From the NCBI GenBank assembly GCA_964441925.1, contig CAYTVY010000130.1:1-6785 (forward strand): a DNA stretch of 6,785 bases, in the 5' to 3' direction. Of this stretch, positions 1 through 5,857 are shown one piece after another. The notes under the pieces were generated by a model. That model saw only the letters and a program-made list of their open reading frames with translations, had not been told where the DNA came from and did no database searches. This stretch comes from Geothermobacter sp964441925. Lineage in GTDB: Bacteria; Desulfobacterota; Desulfuromonadia; Desulfuromonadales; Geothermobacteraceae. A program made the position numbers and the translations under genes. Position 1 is the stretch's first letter; each line of letters begins with the position of its first letter.

Positions 1-130
1 ATCTAAGGCGCACCCATAGGTTCGCCGGTGATTTTTGGGAAGCACAGGCAGGTCATCCGCCTTCATCGCAGATTACGGCGTGATGAAAATGGCTTGCGCT
101 ATTCGCCGGTGACAAGCTCATTGATTCAGG
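1..130 (-). repeat. Palindromic intergenic repeat, copy E1 (truncated by window edge)
   Basis: This is one arm of the repeat found complete at 5540-5701 (E3), in opposite orientation. Its outer end, AGCTCATTGATTCAGG (115-130), is the reverse complement of the E3 left end with one mismatch in 16. Its core (8-25) is the reverse complement of the E3 core with no mismatch. GATTTTTGG (30-38) also occurs in E3 at the same distance from the core. By symmetry about position 16.5, the partner of that block would end at position 3, and the window does begin with ATC, its last three bases. The visible arm (about 114 bp) is longer than the E3 arm (81 bp), so the copies differ by internal insertion or deletion. 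No transposase is present. It could be a MITE or a REP/BIME-like element. Confidence 0.75.
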
Positions 131-190
131 ATAATTCCATTCTGCCCGAAAGGCGGTTGGTTGTCAGCCCTCCGTTTCATGGTGCCCGGC

Positions 191-220
191 AAAAAGGGGC
201 ACCCGAAGGTGCCCCTTTTT
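191..220 (-). terminator. Intrinsic terminator of the minus-strand porin gene
   Basis: A perfect 13-bp stem (191-203 with 208-220) has a 4-base loop. Read on the minus strand the loop is UUCG closed by a C-G pair, the very stable C(UUCG)G tetraloop, and the stem ends in a run of five U. It lies 24 bases past the porin stop codon. The A/T ends are symmetric, so it could also stop plus-strand transcription coming from the left. Confidence 0.9.
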
Positions 221-244
221 GGCTGGCATGGCACTGGAACCTTC

Positions 245-1648
245 TCAGTAGGTCCAGGCAAAGGTCAGCATGTTGACGTAGGCGGTGTCGTCGGCGCCCA
301 CCTGGTCTTCGATGCCGTCGCCGGGAACGAAGGCCGAGAAGATGTTGTCGATGGCGAAATTCTTGCTGAAGGCGTATTTCAGCTGCAGGTCGAAGGTGGT
401 GCCGGCGTAGTCGTCGACCTTCTGGCCGGGGTTCTTGACATTGGTCAGGTTGGAGGTGTCGTCGTACCAGATCAGGAAGGCCTGGGCCTTGTAGGAGAGC
501 TTGGGCGCCAGGGTGCCCTTGCTGCCGAAGGCGATCAGGCTCTGGCCCGGGTTGTTGCCGGAGCCGCCGTTGCCGATGCCGCCGTAGACGTCGCCGCCGC
601 CGGCCCGCTCGGGAGCGTAGGCATAGAGGGAGGCGCCGTAGGGGCTGGCGCCGGAGGCGAGGTGCTCGCCCAGGATGTTGCCGTCCATGCCCATCATCGG
701 GGTGAAACGGCCGATGTCGGTGATGCCGACGAAGCCCTCGACATCGTTGTCATTCTTGTCGGCGTCACCCTGGGTGAAGCGGTAGGCGACATAGGGGTTG
801 AACATCTCGTTGACCGGCAGCTCGATGCCGGCGAACAGCGCCCAGGAGCTGATGTCCTTGTTGTTGTTGAGGGTGCCGAACTCGCCGTCGGCGAGGATCA
901 CCTCGAAGGAGGTCTTCACCGGGCCGAGTTCGCCCAGGGACTCGACGCCGTAGTACAGCACCTTGGCGTCGGCTTTCTGGTTGTCGCTGTAGGCGACCAG
1001 CGGGTTGACGGTGATGGCACCGGCGGCGCCGAACTCCAGCTTCTGCTCGAGCTTCAGGCTGTAGACCCGCCAGTCGTTGGTGGTCGGCGCATCGGAAGTG
1101 CCGGGAATGTCGAGGTTCTGGATGGCCAGGTAGAGCAGCTCGTACTTGGTGGTGGCGCCCAGCTTGCCGCGCAGGCCGATGAAGGGATGGTCATCGCCGT
1201 AGAGCAGGCCGCCCGACTTCAGGTCGAGATAGCGGATGTCCCAGCCGGTGGACAGGTCGAGCGCCTCGTTGAAGGTGTAGCCCATCTCGGCCCGCTCGAT
1301 GCCGAACTCGCCGCCGGCATTCGGCACGTTGCCGCTGGTGGCGCCGACATAGAAGGAGCGGTCGCCGTTGTTCTTGTCGTAGATGACGTCGGCTTCGGTG
1401 ATCATCTTCACCCGCCACTTTTCGCCGCTGGCCTTCCAGCCGAGACGCAGCTCGCCGCGGATGTGCTCACCGGAGGCCCAGCCGCCCTCGTTGAGGGCCG
1501 GTGCATCGGGCTTGCTGTCGTCAAAGTCGAAGTTGCTGTAGTAGGTCGGCTTGATCTTGGCGGTGCCGAAAAACTTGATTTCCGCCAGCGCCGGCGAGGC
1601 CAGCAGGCAGACCAGCAAAGCGATCCCCAGAACCCTTAGTGCCTTCAT
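245..1648 (-). CDS. Outer-membrane beta-barrel porin-like protein (467 aa)
   Basis: Predicted outer-membrane channel; substrate unknown. The start at 1648 is chosen because AAAGGAGG (plus-strand 1655-1662) lies 6 bases upstream and a clean signal peptide follows: basic MKALR, a hydrophobic core, and an Ala-Leu-Ala cleavage site near residue 22. The longer frame would run into the N gap. The mature protein alternates amphipathic strands with Asp/Gly/Asn-rich loops, including a glycine-rich loop at about 349-368 (probably surface exposed), and it ends in FAWTY, an aromatic C-terminus as expected for barrel insertion by the BAM complex. The C-terminal part (VDDYAGTTFDLQLKYAFSKN, then a VPGDG turn) resembles the closing strands of alginate-export-type and desulfuromonad porins; that family link is from memory and moderate. 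It is a single-gene unit with its own terminator, divergent from the lipoprotein/porin genes. Its promoter probably lies in the assembly gap. Confidence 0.85.
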   Translation of the reverse strand: MKALRVLGIALLVCLLASPALAEIKFFGTAKIKPTYYSNFDFDDSKPDAPALNEGGWASGEHIRGELRLGWKASGEKWRVKMITEADVIYDKNNGDRSFYVGATSGNVPNAGGEFGIERAEMGYTFNEALDLSTGWDIRYLDLKSGGLLYGDDHPFIGLRGKLGATTKYELLYLAIQNLDIPGTSDAPTTNDWRVYSLKLEQKLEFGAAGAITVNPLVAYSDNQKADAKVLYYGVESLGELGPVKTSFEVILADGEFGTLNNNKDISSWALFAGIELPVNEMFNPYVAYRFTQGDADKNDNDVEGFVGITDIGRFTPMMGMDGNILGEHLASGASPYGASLYAYAPERAGGGDVYGGIGNGGSGNNPGQSLIAFGSKGTLAPKLSYKAQAFLIWYDDTSNLTNVKNPGQKVDDYAGTTFDLQLKYAFSKNFAIDNIFSAFVPGDGIEDQVGADDTAYVNMLTFAWTY

Positions 1649-1663
1649 TTCGTGCCTCCTTTC

Positions 1664-1675
1664 AACACATGTGTT
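1664..1675. promoter_or_regulatory. Perfect 12-bp palindrome at the gap edge
   Basis: AACACATGTGTT is its own reverse complement. It lies just upstream of the Shine-Dalgarno of the minus-strand porin, and its last base is the last sequenced base before the gap, so it may continue. It could be an operator or the start of a larger inverted repeat that broke the assembly. Confidence 0.35.
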
Positions 1676-1775
1676 NNNNNNNNNNNNNNNNNNNNNNNNN
1701 NNNNNNNNNNNNNNNNNNNNNNNNNNNNNNNNNNNNNNNNNNNNNNNNNNNNNNNNNNNNNNNNNNNNNNNNNNN
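1676..1775. other. Assembly gap of exactly 100 N
   Basis: There are exactly 100 unknown bases, the usual placeholder for a gap of unknown length. It falls between two divergent genes and hides the upstream region of the minus-strand porin. Any reading frame through it is meaningless, and real genes could be missing here. Confidence 0.98.
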
Positions 1776-1787
1776 GGAAAAGTGCGT

Positions 1788-1824
1788 AAAACGTTTTTTG
1801 ATATTGTCAAAAAAGACGTCTTTT
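1788..1824. promoter_or_regulatory. Cluster of dyads over a promoter (candidate operator)
   Basis: Three inverted repeats crowd 37 bases: AAAACGTTTT (1788-1797), TTTTTTGA/TCAAAAAA (1794-1801 with 1807-1814), and the perfect 14-bp palindrome AAAAGACGTCTTTT (1811-1824). The first and third share an AAAA..ACGT/CGT..TTTT pattern. The third sits wholly within the 17-bp spacer of the promoter at 1804-1832, where a bound regulator would block or remodel polymerase. The cognate factor is not identifiable from this window. Confidence 0.5.
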
Positions 1825-1832
1825 GCTAGATT
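1804..1832 (+). promoter_or_regulatory. Sigma-70-type promoter of the first micro-lipoprotein gene
   Basis: TTGTCA (1804-1809) is a 4/6 match to the -35 box. After exactly 17 bp comes TAGATT (1827-1832), a 4/6 match to the -10 box, preceded by an extended -10 TG (TGC, 1824-1826). The region is AT-rich in a GC-rich genome. Transcription would start near 1839, inside a small dyad CGCAATTTGCG (1837-1847), and give a leader of about 40 nt. Confidence 0.6.
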
Positions 1833-1878
1833 CAGGCGCAATTTGCGTTTTGTCCAACCCTATATCGAGGAGGTGTCT

Positions 1879-2022
1879 ATGAAAAAGCTGTTGATTCTGG
1901 TTGTTGTCGGGCTGATGGCCCTCTCCCTGTCCGCCTGCGTCAAGAAGGCCGATGCCGGCAAGACCCGCGTCAAGTGTCCGGCCTGCGGCTACGAATTCGA
2001 GATGCCCGGCCAGGGACGGTAA
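1879..2022 (+). CDS. Micro-lipoprotein with one CPxCG knuckle (47 aa), paralogue 1
   Basis: The gene encodes 47 residues starting MKKLLILVVVGLM; function unknown. Residues 1-19 form a lipoprotein signal with lipobox L-S-A-C, and Cys20 would be lipidated. The residue after Cys is Val, not Asp, so the outer membrane is the likely destination. A short Lys-rich linker leads to RVKCPACGYEFEMP (30-43), a CPxCG knuckle like half of a zinc ribbon, similar in style to the N-terminal half of MJ0042-type fingers. Only one CxxC pair is present, so metal binding would need a partner or a dimer. It is not a CxxCH haem site. AGGAGGT (1868-1874) precedes the start. The paralogue at 5858-6007 keeps the module nearly unchanged, which is strong evidence that this tiny gene is real. 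It lies upstream of the second porin on the same strand, 172 bases away, with repeat E2 between. Confidence 0.8.
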   Translation: MKKLLILVVVGLMALSLSACVKKADAGKTRVKCPACGYEFEMPGQGR

Positions 2023-2028
2023 CCAGAG

Positions 2029-2096
2029 CCTGAATCCGTGAGCTTGTCACCGGCGAATGGCGCAGGTTTCATCCGGCGCAAACCCACTGGTTCAGG
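2029..2096 (+). repeat. Short palindromic intergenic repeat, copy E2
   Basis: This 68-bp element starts CCTGAATCCGTGAGCT (2029-2044) and ends AACCCACTGGTTCAGG (2081-2096). The ends match the two ends of E3 (5540-5701) with one mismatch each, and they are inverted repeats of each other (12 of 16). The inner GTCACCGGCGAAT (2046-2058) matches copy E1. It looks like a deletion derivative that keeps both ends and lacks the central core. It begins 7 bases after the lipoprotein stop codon and could act as an attenuator or mRNA-stabilising hairpin between that gene and the porin. Confidence 0.75.
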
Positions 2097-2137
2097 CAGA
2101 GGCAAGGCCGTACCGGTCTTGTGAAGACAATTTGATG

Positions 2138-2181
2138 GGCGCGGTGTGGTGCCGCGCCGAACGACGAAATCATTTTTTTTT
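2138..2181 (+). promoter_or_regulatory. Leader hairpin and T-tract before the second porin gene
   Basis: A 7-bp GC stem, GGCGCGG (2138-2144) with CCGCGCC (2152-2158), is followed 14 bases later by a run of nine T (2173-2181) abutting the Shine-Dalgarno. The T-run is too far from the stem for a canonical terminator. It is more likely an unstructured translation-enhancing tract behind a leader hairpin. No convincing separate promoter was found, so the porin may be read from the promoter at 1804. Confidence 0.4.
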
Positions 2182-2194
2182 CAAGGAGGCAACA

Positions 2195-3643
2195 TTGAGC
2201 AAGACAGGCAAACTTCTGCTGGCCCTGGCCATGGCTGCCCTGCTGGCGACCCCGGCCCTGGCCCTGGAAACCAAGCTGAGCGGTTTCTACAACGTCCGCG
2301 GTATCGCCAACAACTTCTCCGCCACCAACAACTACATCGGTACCCTGGAGGACAACGCCAACACCCAGAACCTGGTCGACCAGCGGCTGCGGCTGAAGCT
2401 GAGCTCCAAGGTCAACGACTATCTCTCCTTCGTCTACTACACCGAGGTCGACATGCAGTGGGGTGACGAGCAGTACTCCAATTCCGGCCGCAACGACGGT
2501 GGCGGTATCGGCGCCGACACCACCAACCTGGAAACCAAGAACCTCTACATCGACGTCAAGGTGCCCGATTCCAACGCCGCCTTCCGCGTCGGCCTGCAGG
2601 GGTTCGAGGACAACTACGACTACACCTTCTTCGCCGCCGACATGGCCGGTGTCAAGTACACCAACAGGTTTGACGGCGTCAACCTGACCGCCGGCTGGTT
2701 CAAGCTGGCCGACGGCGTCTCGAGCGGGCTGGCCGACGACGTCACCCTCTGGGCCCTGCAGGCCGGCTTCAAGCCCTCGGCCAACCTCAAGTTCGGTGTC
2801 GACTACTACTACTACCAGAACGAGGGCAGCCAGGCCTACGGCACCTTCTTCGGCACCGCCGACATCCAGGCTGTGCTGAATTTCAATGCCGGTGGTGGCG
2901 ACTGGACCGCCAACCGCGGCAACATGGACCTGCACTATCTCGGCGGCAACGCCGAGGTCCGCTTCGAGAACGTCGTGCTGAGCGGCTGGTTCAACGCCAA
3001 TGTCGGCACCGTCGACAGCATCAACAACGACACCTCGACCACCCTGACCGAGGATCTCGACGTCACGGGCTTCGCCGGCCGGGTGCGGCTGTCGAGCAGC
3101 TTCGGCTGCTTCAAGCTGAACGTCGCCGGGACCTACTTCTCCGGTGACGACGATCTGACCGACGGCGACGCCAACTTCGTCGTCAATCCGGTGGCCACTG
3201 AGACCTTTGCCTTCGCCACCGACGGTTTCATGATCTTCACCCCGGACATCGCCTGGAACAGCGTCGGCCAGTACGGCTTCGCCATGACCGACGCCGCCTG
3301 GGCCGGTTACGGTCTGACCAGCTTCGTGGTCACCGCCTCCTACATGCCGACCCAGATGAAGAACCTCACCCTGAAGGGCGGCGTCGGCTACTTCGCCTCC
3401 CTCGAGGACAAGCTGGCGGCCAACGATCCCCGGACCGACCGCGCCGGCACCGAGCTCGGCACCGAGGTCTATCTGCGCGCGTCCTACAAGTTCGCCGACA
3501 ACCTCGACCTGTCGCTCAACGGCGCCTACGCCTTTTTGGGTGACTTCTACGACAAGAATGGTGGCGGTACCGCGGCGAACGATGCGGCCACCGACATCGA
3601 CGATCCCTACGAGGTCTACCTCAAGGCGACGCTGTCCTTCTGA
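2195..3643 (+). CDS. Outer-membrane beta-barrel porin-like protein (482 aa, TTG start)
   Basis: Predicted outer-membrane channel; substrate unknown. The upstream in-frame ATG at 2057 would run through repeat E2 and bury the signal peptide. The TTG at 2195 has a strong AAGGAGG (2183-2189) 5 bases away and gives a textbook signal peptide (SKTGK, hydrophobic core, Ala-Leu-Ala, cleavage near residue 23). The mature chain has alternating amphipathic strands, Asp/Asn/Gly-rich loops and many Tyr/Phe/Trp girdle residues (e.g. GVDYYYYQNE, 201-210), and it ends KATLSF, a typical C-terminal Phe barrel signal. Near the end LGTEVYLRASYKFADNLDLS (421-440) followed by an LGD turn parallels the matching region of the minus-strand porin, so the two may be distant homologues. 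A single cysteine (305) lies in the mature part. It is followed by an intrinsic terminator. Confidence 0.88.
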   Translation: MSKTGKLLLALAMAALLATPALALETKLSGFYNVRGIANNFSATNNYIGTLEDNANTQNLVDQRLRLKLSSKVNDYLSFVYYTEVDMQWGDEQYSNSGRNDGGGIGADTTNLETKNLYIDVKVPDSNAAFRVGLQGFEDNYDYTFFAADMAGVKYTNRFDGVNLTAGWFKLADGVSSGLADDVTLWALQAGFKPSANLKFGVDYYYYQNEGSQAYGTFFGTADIQAVLNFNAGGGDWTANRGNMDLHYLGGNAEVRFENVVLSGWFNANVGTVDSINNDTSTTLTEDLDVTGFAGRVRLSSSFGCFKLNVAGTYFSGDDDLTDGDANFVVNPVATETFAFATDGFMIFTPDIAWNSVGQYGFAMTDAAWAGYGLTSFVVTASYMPTQMKNLTLKGGVGYFASLEDKLAANDPRTDRAGTELGTEVYLRASYKFADNLDLSLNGAYAFLGDFYDKNGGGTAANDAATDIDDPYEVYLKATLSF

Positions 3644-3695
3644 TTTTCGGTCCGGCGGCTCGCACCGCTTTGCCGAAATCGGATTCTGTGCCAGA

Positions 3696-3733
3696 ATGGG
3701 GGCCGGCCGTCAGGTCGGCCCCCATCGTTCTTT
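3696..3733 (+). terminator. Intrinsic terminator after the second porin
   Basis: A 13-bp stem (3696-3708 with 3713-3725, including one G-U pair) has a GTCA loop and is followed by a modest U-rich tail (3726-3733). It starts 52 bases after the porin stop codon. The tail is interrupted by C and G, so read-through is possible. Confidence 0.75.
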
Positions 3734-3750
3734 GGGGGGGGGACGTCCTT

Positions 3751-3834
3751 CCCGGGCGGATGGTGCCCGGGACGCTGTGGAGATGGAAGATCGAACGTAT
3801 TATGCCGCCGGCGTTGGGACCGGCGGTGCAGGAG
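3751..3834 (+). promoter_or_regulatory. Hairpin-rich leader and weak promoter before the FG-GAP gene
   Basis: CCCGGGC/GCCCGGG (3751-3757 with 3765-3771) and a second hairpin, CCGCCGG/CCGGCGG (3805-3811 with 3820-3826), lie between the porin terminator and the next start. TATTAT (3798-3803) is a 5/6 match to a -10 box, but the sequence 17 bp upstream (CTGTGG) is a poor -35. The second hairpin ends just before AGGAG (3830-3834), the Shine-Dalgarno, and could limit translation. Confidence 0.3.
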
Positions 3835-3841
3835 TGAACGC

Positions 3842-5494
3842 ATGAGATATCTGGTCGCAGTTGTTTGCAGTATGGTCTTTCTGTTGTCGCCCGGCCTGGC
3901 CGGCGCCGACCCGGTGGACGGGCTGGTGGCATTTTTGGCGCCGCTGACGGCGACGGTGATCATGCCGGTCGAGTCGGGGGTGCTGATCGACAAGGGTTCG
4001 GCGGACCGCATCGCCCCCGGCGACGTGCTGGCGGTGGTGAAAGAGGAAAAACAGCTGCGACATCCCCAGACCGGCCAGGTTCTCGACACCCTGACCGAGT
4101 ATGGTGGCTACCTGGTGGTCACCCGGGTGAAGGCGAACCTCAGTTACTGCCGGCTCCTGGGCACGGCCGGTCCGCCGGCCGAGGGAACCCGGGTCCGGCG
4201 GTTCGCGAACCTGCCGGTCTATTTCGTGGACAGCACGGGGGACGGCTTCGCCGTTTACCGCCGGCTGCAGAAAAGGCTGCCGCATCTGCAGTGGCAGGAC
4301 TATCGGGCGGGAAGCATGCCGAAGCTGGACCCCAACCGGCCCACGCTGCTGGTCCGCTATGCCGCCGACCGGCTGACGCTGCTCGACCAAAAGCAGCGCA
4401 TCCTCTTTCTGCAGCGGGGGGCCATGCAGGAGGCGGAGCCGTCGGCGACGCCGGCCGTCGCGCCGGCGCCGGCAGCCCCTGCGCCGGCCGCCGGGACCGG
4501 GGATGCCTGGTCGATCCGGCGGATTCCCCTGTCGCTGCCCGACGAGATCGAGGCGCTGCAGGTCAGTGACCTCGACCGGGACGGCCGGGACGAGATTCTG
4601 CTCGCCGTCGACCGCGGGCTGCAGGTCGGCCACCTGGAAGACGGACAGTGGCGGATGCAGGCCCGTTACGATAGCCGCGGCTGGCGGCAGGTGCTCGACA
4701 TCTCCACCCTCGACCTCGATGGCGACGGCCGGCAGGAGGTCATCGTCTCGGCCGTGGCGGACAACCGGGCCCAGGCCCGGGTGCTGCGCTATGCCGGGGG
4801 GCGGCTGCAGGTCATCACCGAAACCCCCATGCTGCTGCGGGTGTTCCGGCCGGTGCAGGGGGAGCCGGTGCTGATCGGCATCGACGACGGGGCCTTTCTC
4901 GAGTCCCGGCCGCAGTTCTATCGGCTGAAGCTGGCCGACGGACGGCTGGTCAGGACGCCCTGCCGGTTCGCCCGGGTCAGTCAGCCCTACGGGGTGACGA
5001 CGATTGCCGATGCGGCCGGCGCGGTCTGGCAGGTTTCGCTGACCGACCAGGATCACCTGCGGGTGGCGAACGACCAGGGGCGGACCGTGTGGGAGAGTGC
5101 CGATACCTTTGGCGGTTCGAACAAGGGAATCCGCATTCCGCAGCCGGGAGCGCGCAACACGGACGATTTCGAAACCTACTTTTTCCGTTCCCGGGTCGAA
5201 CGGACGGCATGGGGAACCCTGCTGGTCGCCCAGCATGACGGATCGGGACTGTTCCGGAACAATCCGGTCTACAGCAACGGCCGCCTGGTCGAACTGGCCT
5301 GGAACGGCGCCACCCTCGACGAGCTGAGCCGCAGCCGGCCACTGGGCGGCATGATCGTCGATTTCGCTCCGTTCTCCCTGCCCGGCGGCAAGCCGGCGGT
5401 GCTGGCGGCGGTCGTCTATCAGAAACGGAGCCTGTTCCGCAAGCCGTCGTCGGGGCTGGTGATCCTGGTTCGCAAGGGAGAGAGCGGCCGCTGA
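3842..5494 (+). CDS. Secreted FG-GAP (VCBS-like) repeat protein with FlgT-like segment (550 aa)
   Basis: Exported protein of unknown role. Residues 1-22 are a signal peptide (cleavage near Ala-Gly-Ala before Asp23). Residues 45-68 (SGVLIDKGSADRIAPGDVLA and onward) resemble the C-terminal SH3-like domain of flagellar FlgT and related envelope proteins, where a G..iDKGS...I.pGD pattern is common. An Ala/Pro linker (about 199-219) leads to a second half with two clear FG-GAP calcium-binding loops, DLDRDG (243-248) and DLDGDG (291-296), each followed by a D/Q-E-hydrophobic strand, as in integrin-type beta-propeller blades. Later blades (about 385-418 and 503-527) are degenerate. AGGAG lies 7 bases before the ATG. 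It may bind a ligand or partner in the periplasm or at the cell surface; no catalytic motif was seen. No terminator follows, and repeat E3 begins 46 bases after the stop. Confidence 0.85.
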   Translation: MRYLVAVVCSMVFLLSPGLAGADPVDGLVAFLAPLTATVIMPVESGVLIDKGSADRIAPGDVLAVVKEEKQLRHPQTGQVLDTLTEYGGYLVVTRVKANLSYCRLLGTAGPPAEGTRVRRFANLPVYFVDSTGDGFAVYRRLQKRLPHLQWQDYRAGSMPKLDPNRPTLLVRYAADRLTLLDQKQRILFLQRGAMQEAEPSATPAVAPAPAAPAPAAGTGDAWSIRRIPLSLPDEIEALQVSDLDRDGRDEILLAVDRGLQVGHLEDGQWRMQARYDSRGWRQVLDISTLDLDGDGRQEVIVSAVADNRAQARVLRYAGGRLQVITETPMLLRVFRPVQGEPVLIGIDDGAFLESRPQFYRLKLADGRLVRTPCRFARVSQPYGVTTIADAAGAVWQVSLTDQDHLRVANDQGRTVWESADTFGGSNKGIRIPQPGARNTDDFETYFFRSRVERTAWGTLLVAQHDGSGLFRNNPVYSNGRLVELAWNGATLDELSRSRPLGGMIVDFAPFSLPGGKPAVLAAVVYQKRSLFRKPSSGLVILVRKGESGR

Positions 5495-5539
5495 CGTCGT
5501 CCTGCTCTGGAGGATGAATTTCCTGCCGCGAGACCGACA

Positions 5540-5701
5540 CCTGAATCAGTGAGCTTCACGTCGGCGGATAGCACAAGTCGTTGATCTGCCTGAGGTCTCC
5601 AAAAATCACCAGCGAACCTATGGGTGCGCTTCAGATTTTTGGAAATCTCATGCACACCAAGCACTTGCACTCTCCATCCAACAGAAACCCACTGATTCAG
5701 G
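5540..5701 (+). repeat. Complete 162-bp palindromic repeat, copy E3
   Basis: Terminal inverted repeats CCTGAATCAGTGAGCT (5540-5555) and AACCCACTGATTCAGG (5686-5701) match at 14 of 16 positions. Nested inside, CCAAAAATC (5599-5607) pairs perfectly with GATTTTTGG (5634-5642), and a core dyad spans 5612-5629. All three pairs share one centre, 5620.5, so the element is a single long imperfect palindrome; by hand count 58 of 81 arm positions are complementary. A second local hairpin, AGATTT/AAATCT, lies at 5633-5648. It contains no gene. It is probably a non-autonomous transposable element (MITE) or a structured REP-like element. It may end transcription from the FG-GAP gene. Confidence 0.85.
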
Positions 5702-5708
5702 CGACAAT

Positions 5709-5737
5709 CTGGAAAATCGCCAGAAATAGGTTAGACT
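5709..5737 (+). promoter_or_regulatory. Possible promoter in tandem unit 1
   Basis: CTGGAA (5709-5714) and TAGACT (5732-5737) are separated by 17 bp and are partial matches to -35 (3/6) and -10 (4/6) boxes. The TCTGG/CCAGA dyad overlaps the -35 and could be an operator. The conserved block ends 3 bases past the -10, which suits a duplicated promoter. The weak -35 implies an activator or an alternative sigma factor. Confidence 0.3.
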
Positions 5738-5761
5738 TGTAACGTCCGGAGAACGGACGGT

Positions 5762-5790
5762 CTGGAAAATCGCCAGAAACAGGTTAGACT
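5762..5790 (+). promoter_or_regulatory. Possible promoter in tandem unit 2
   Basis: This repeats the unit 1 arrangement: CTGGAA (5762-5767), 17-bp spacer, TAGACT (5785-5790). Transcription would start near 5797 and give a leader of about 60 nt containing the GTCCG/CGGGC hairpin. If instead transcription starts further upstream, these units would be tandem RNA structures. Confidence 0.3.
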
Positions 5791-5857
5791 TGTCGGGTCC
5801 GCTGAATCGGGCGGCAAGGAATTTCAACCACCAACCAAAAAAGAGGAGAGACGAACG

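Larger units (their letters stand above)
5708..5814 (+). repeat. Tandem duplication of a ~53-bp leader unit
   Basis: Two adjacent units (5708-5760 and 5761-5814) share a 33-base block (5708-5740, 5761-5793) differing at one base. Each block opens with a TCTGG/CCAGA hairpin with loop AAAATCG (5708-5724, 5761-5777). The remaining ~20 bases diverge but keep a hairpin: CGTCCG/CGGACG (5743-5748 with 5754-5759) in unit 1 and GTCCG/CGGGC (5797-5801 with 5808-5812) in unit 2. The stems differ by a change from an A-pair to a G-U pair. The array starts 6 bases after E3 and ends 43 bases before the second micro-lipoprotein, so it most likely controls that gene. Confidence 0.8.

Noticed and set aside
28..276. 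Plus-strand 82-codon frame at the window start
   Set aside because: It crosses repeat E1 and the porin terminator, with no ribosome site or recognisable protein features.
161..1639. Long plus-strand open frame (492 codons) opposite the porin
   Set aside because: It is antisense to a protein with signal peptide, Shine-Dalgarno, terminator and porin-like ending. Its Val/Gly/Ala-rich product is typical of the reverse of GC-biased codons.
3800..5236. Long minus-strand open frame (478 codons) opposite the FG-GAP gene
   Set aside because: It is rich in Arg/Pro/Gly without domain or ribosome site, a GC-codon shadow of the sense gene, which has clear FG-GAP motifs.
5419..5670. Minus-strand 83-codon frame through repeat E3, and the RTHRFAGDFW string that it shares with a frame in E1
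   Set aside because: The shared peptide simply reflects the conserved DNA core. In E1 the frame runs into stop codons shortly after, so the element is not coding.
1..5701. Composite transposon bounded by inverted repeats E1 and E3
   Set aside because: The repeats are inverted relative to each other, but there is no transposase, a third copy lies inside, and the enclosed genes look like ordinary host envelope genes.
5708..5814. Possible mini CRISPR array (33-base repeats with a ~20-base spacer)
   Set aside because: There are only two copies, the interval is too short for a typical spacer, the intervals resemble each other in structure, and no cas genes are present.
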